A stretch of 6,908 bases of DNA, from the NCBI GenBank assembly GCA_026418315.1, contig JAOABO010000026.1:9553-16460 (forward strand), read 5' to 3'. A program made the position numbers and the translations under genes. The notes beneath the pieces were generated by a model. It worked only from the letters and a program-made list of their open reading frames with translations. It was not told the DNA's origin and did no database searches. Below, piece after piece: positions 4,807 through 6,908 of the stretch; positions within the stretch are counted from its first letter, which is position 1; every line of letters begins with the position of its first letter. Source of the stretch: Bacteroidia bacterium (lineage in GTDB: Bacteria; Bacteroidota; Bacteroidia; B-17B0; Aurantibacillaceae).

Positions 4807-6908
4807 ATGAAGTATAAGGATATTTTATATCAGGATATTGCTTATGTAAAAGGTATCGGACCAGAGAAGGCAAAAATTATCAAAGAAGAACTGCAAGTTT
4901 TTACCGTATTTGATTTACTGAACTATTTCCCTTTCAGATACGAAGACCGTTCCGTGCTTCATTCCATTCATTCTATCAATTTTACAATTGATTATGCTCA
5001 GATAAAAGGATATATTACTAAAATTCAAATTGATAAGTTTGGTAATAAAGATGTTTTAATAGCCACATTAAAAGATGCAACCGGCGAAATAGATTTGGTT
5101 TTTTTTAATGGCATCAAATGGTTGTCAAAGTTTTTGAAACCAGGAAAAACTTATATTGCTTATGGAAAAGTGAATCAGTTCCGAAACACTTACAACATTC
5201 AGCATCCTGAAATTGAAGAAGTAACTGATGAAATTTTGAAATTCAAAACGGGATGGTGTGCAGTATATAATACTACCGAAAGATTAAAAAATTCAAGATG
5301 GAAAATTAATAGCGAATCTATCAGAAAATGGATTTTTAATATTTATGATGTCTATCCGCAATTATCTATTCCTGAAAATTTATCAAAAGATATAATAGAA
5401 AAAAATCATCTGATTAGCCGGGAAATAGCTTATAAGTGGATTCACTTACCTGAAAATCAAGAACAAATCAATAAAGCCAAAGAGCGTCTGAAATTTGAAG
5501 AGTTGTTTTTTGCGCAATTAGATATTGTTCGTCAGCACAAAAAAATGAAATTAAATAAAGGATTTGTTTTTGAGAATGTAGGAAATTTATTCAATACTTT
5601 TTATCATCAACACCTTCCCTTTGAGCTCACCAATGCCCAAAAGAGAGTTATTAAGGAAATCCGAAATGATACCAAAACAGGCAAACAAATGAACCGACTA
5701 TTACAAGGTGATGTGGGTAGCGGAAAAACAATTGTAGCTGTATTTTCAGCATTATTTGCTATAGATAATGGTTATCAGGTAGCATTGATGGCTCCTACGG
5801 AAATATTGGCTCAACAACATTTTTCCAACATTTCAAAATTACTAAAAGAAATTCCTATAAATGTAAAATTACTAACCGGCTCAACTACTCAAAAAGAGCG
5901 ACAAATCATAAATGAACAACTCCTGTCCGGTGACTTACACTTTCTTATTGGTACTCATGCTCTTATTGAAGATACTGTACAATTCAAAAAACTCGGGCTT
6001 ACCATCATTGATGAACAACACCGTTTTGGAGTAGCACAAAGGGCAAAAATTCAAACCAAAGGCGATATTCCACCTCATGTATTAGTAATGACTGCTACAC
6101 CCATTCCAAGAACTTTAGCCATGACCATTTATGGAGATTTAGATGTGTCGGTATTAGACGAACTCCCTCCAAATAGAAAACCAGTTATTACTGCCCATAG
6201 ATATTACAGCAAAAGAATAGATGTACTTCAATTTGTAAAAGAAGAAATTGATAAAGGAAGGCAGGCCTATTTTGTTTTTCCACTAATACAGGAAAGTGAA
6301 AAAATGGACCTGGAAAACCTTGAACAAGGTTATGAAGAACTGAAAAAATTTTTTTCAAATTATACTTTAGTAAAAGTTCACGGCAAAATGACTGCAGAAG
6401 AAAAAGAAAAGTCCATGCAATTATTTTACGAAGGGAAAGCACATATTATGGTGGCTACTACTGTCATTGAAGTAGGCGTAGATGTGCCCAACGCCAGTAT
6501 GATGGTAATAGAAAATGCTAACCGATTTGGATTATCCCAATTACATCAATTAAGAGGCAGAGTGGGCAGAGGCAGCGAAAAATCATATTGTATTTTATTG
6601 ACCAATAATTTAAGTGAAGATGCCAAAGTAAGGATAGACACTATGGTTAAAACCAACAATGGATTTGAAATAAGTGAAGTAGATTTAAAATTAAGAGGAC
6701 CCGGAGAATTGGCAGGGACAAGACAAAGCGGAATGATTAATTTCAAAATAGCCGATATATCAACAGATTATCATATATTAAAAGCCGCCAGGGAATCGGC
6801 CATAGAATTACTTGAAAAAGATGAAAATTTTCACTCTCCCGAAAATTGGCCAATCCGAGAATACATTTTACAACACGAAAAAGAAAAACCATTATGGATT
6901 AAAATTGC
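4807..6908 (+). CDS. recG: ATP-dependent DNA helicase RecG, last few residues beyond the window
   Basis: The frame is open from ATG 4807 to the right edge (700 full codons), running divergently from the glycan operon. RecG is an SF2 DNA translocase that remodels stalled replication forks and branch-migrates Holliday junctions. The N-terminal wedge/OB region includes an HhH-like YVKGIGPEKAKII (13-25). The helicase core shows Walker A GDVGSGKT (301-308), APTEILAQQH (329-338), Walker B DEQHRFG (402-408), MTATPIPRT (428-436), VATTVIEVGVDVPNA (549-563) and QLRGRVGRG (581-589). The RecG-specific C-terminal region shows LRGPGELAGTRQSG (629-642). The usual length is about 690-700 residues and the visible end reads PLWIKI, so probably only a few residues and the stop are missing. 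The first in-frame ATG is used. All motifs are intact, with no frameshift. Family assignment is near certain. Confidence 0.97.
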   Translation, partial: MKYKDILYQDIAYVKGIGPEKAKIIKEELQVFTVFDLLNYFPFRYEDRSVLHSIHSINFTIDYAQIKGYITKIQIDKFGNKDVLIATLKDATGEIDLVFFNGIKWLSKFLKPGKTYIAYGKVNQFRNTYNIQHPEIEEVTDEILKFKTGWCAVYNTTERLKNSRWKINSESIRKWIFNIYDVYPQLSIPENLSKDIIEKNHLISREIAYKWIHLPENQEQINKAKERLKFEELFFAQLDIVRQHKKMKLNKGFVFENVGNLFNTFYHQHLPFELTNAQKRVIKEIRNDTKTGKQMNRLLQGDVGSGKTIVAVFSALFAIDNGYQVALMAPTEILAQQHFSNISKLLKEIPINVKLLTGSTTQKERQIINEQLLSGDLHFLIGTHALIEDTVQFKKLGLTIIDEQHRFGVAQRAKIQTKGDIPPHVLVMTATPIPRTLAMTIYGDLDVSVLDELPPNRKPVITAHRYYSKRIDVLQFVKEEIDKGRQAYFVFPLIQESEKMDLENLEQGYEELKKFFSNYTLVKVHGKMTAEEKEKSMQLFYEGKAHIMVATTVIEVGVDVPNASMMVIENANRFGLSQLHQLRGRVGRGSEKSYCILLTNNLSEDAKVRIDTMVKTNNGFEISEVDLKLRGPGELAGTRQSGMINFKIADISTDYHILKAARESAIELLEKDENFHSPENWPIREYILQHEKEKPLWIKI

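Noticed and set aside
6188..6442. Leftward open frame of 84 codons with hydrophobic stretches
   Set aside because: Antisense to recG, which has intact motifs throughout; the hydrophobic look follows from the complement of Lys/Glu-rich codons.
6546..6746. Leftward open frame of 66 codons
   Set aside because: Antisense to the conserved motif VI and C-terminal region of recG; no independent support.

Overview
The window reads as ordinary chromosome from an AT-rich member of the Bacteroidota. Three things support this: heavy use of A/T-ending codons, start regions mostly without a Shine-Dalgarno sequence, and a TAnnTTTG-type promoter element ahead of the leftward gene set. The best-preserved proteins (RecG and PhoH) also look like Bacteroidota versions to me, possibly Chitinophagales or Sphingobacteriales. 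That lineage call rests on recalled family patterns, not on a search.

The window holds two divergent transcription units separated by about 126 bases (4681-4806). Rightward is recG, the ATP-dependent branch-migration helicase. It is cut by the right edge after 700 codons and is probably almost complete. Leftward is a tightly packed six-gene set, in transcription order: phoH-like ATPase (4680-3727), gmhA sedoheptulose-7-phosphate isomerase (3730-3149), a fused HddC-type nucleotidyltransferase plus GmhB-type HAD phosphatase (3143-1911), a GT2 glycosyltransferase (1914-1168), a YmdB/MacroD-type macrodomain protein (1130-594), and a GT4-type glycosyltransferase cut by the left edge (597-1). Three junctions are 4-base ATGA overlaps, one gap is 5 bases and one is 37 bases, so co-transcription is very likely.

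The central theme is the supply and use of an activated heptose. GmhA makes D-glycero-D-manno-heptose 7-phosphate. An anomeric kinase, not present in this window, would make the 1,7-bisphosphate. The two halves of the fusion protein would then remove the 7-phosphate and attach a nucleotide, probably GMP. The two glycosyltransferases would build the sugar into a surface glycan. The less expected members are the PhoH-like ATPase at the head and the macrodomain hydrolase between the glycosyltransferases.

I see no rRNA, tRNA, CRISPR array, insertion sequence, attachment site or clear intrinsic terminator. Nothing here amounts to a clearly new system. The most useful leads are the macrodomain placed inside a heptose/glycan operon, the HAD domain that lacks the usual GmhB zinc ligands, and the TTG start of phoH with a promoter almost on top of it.
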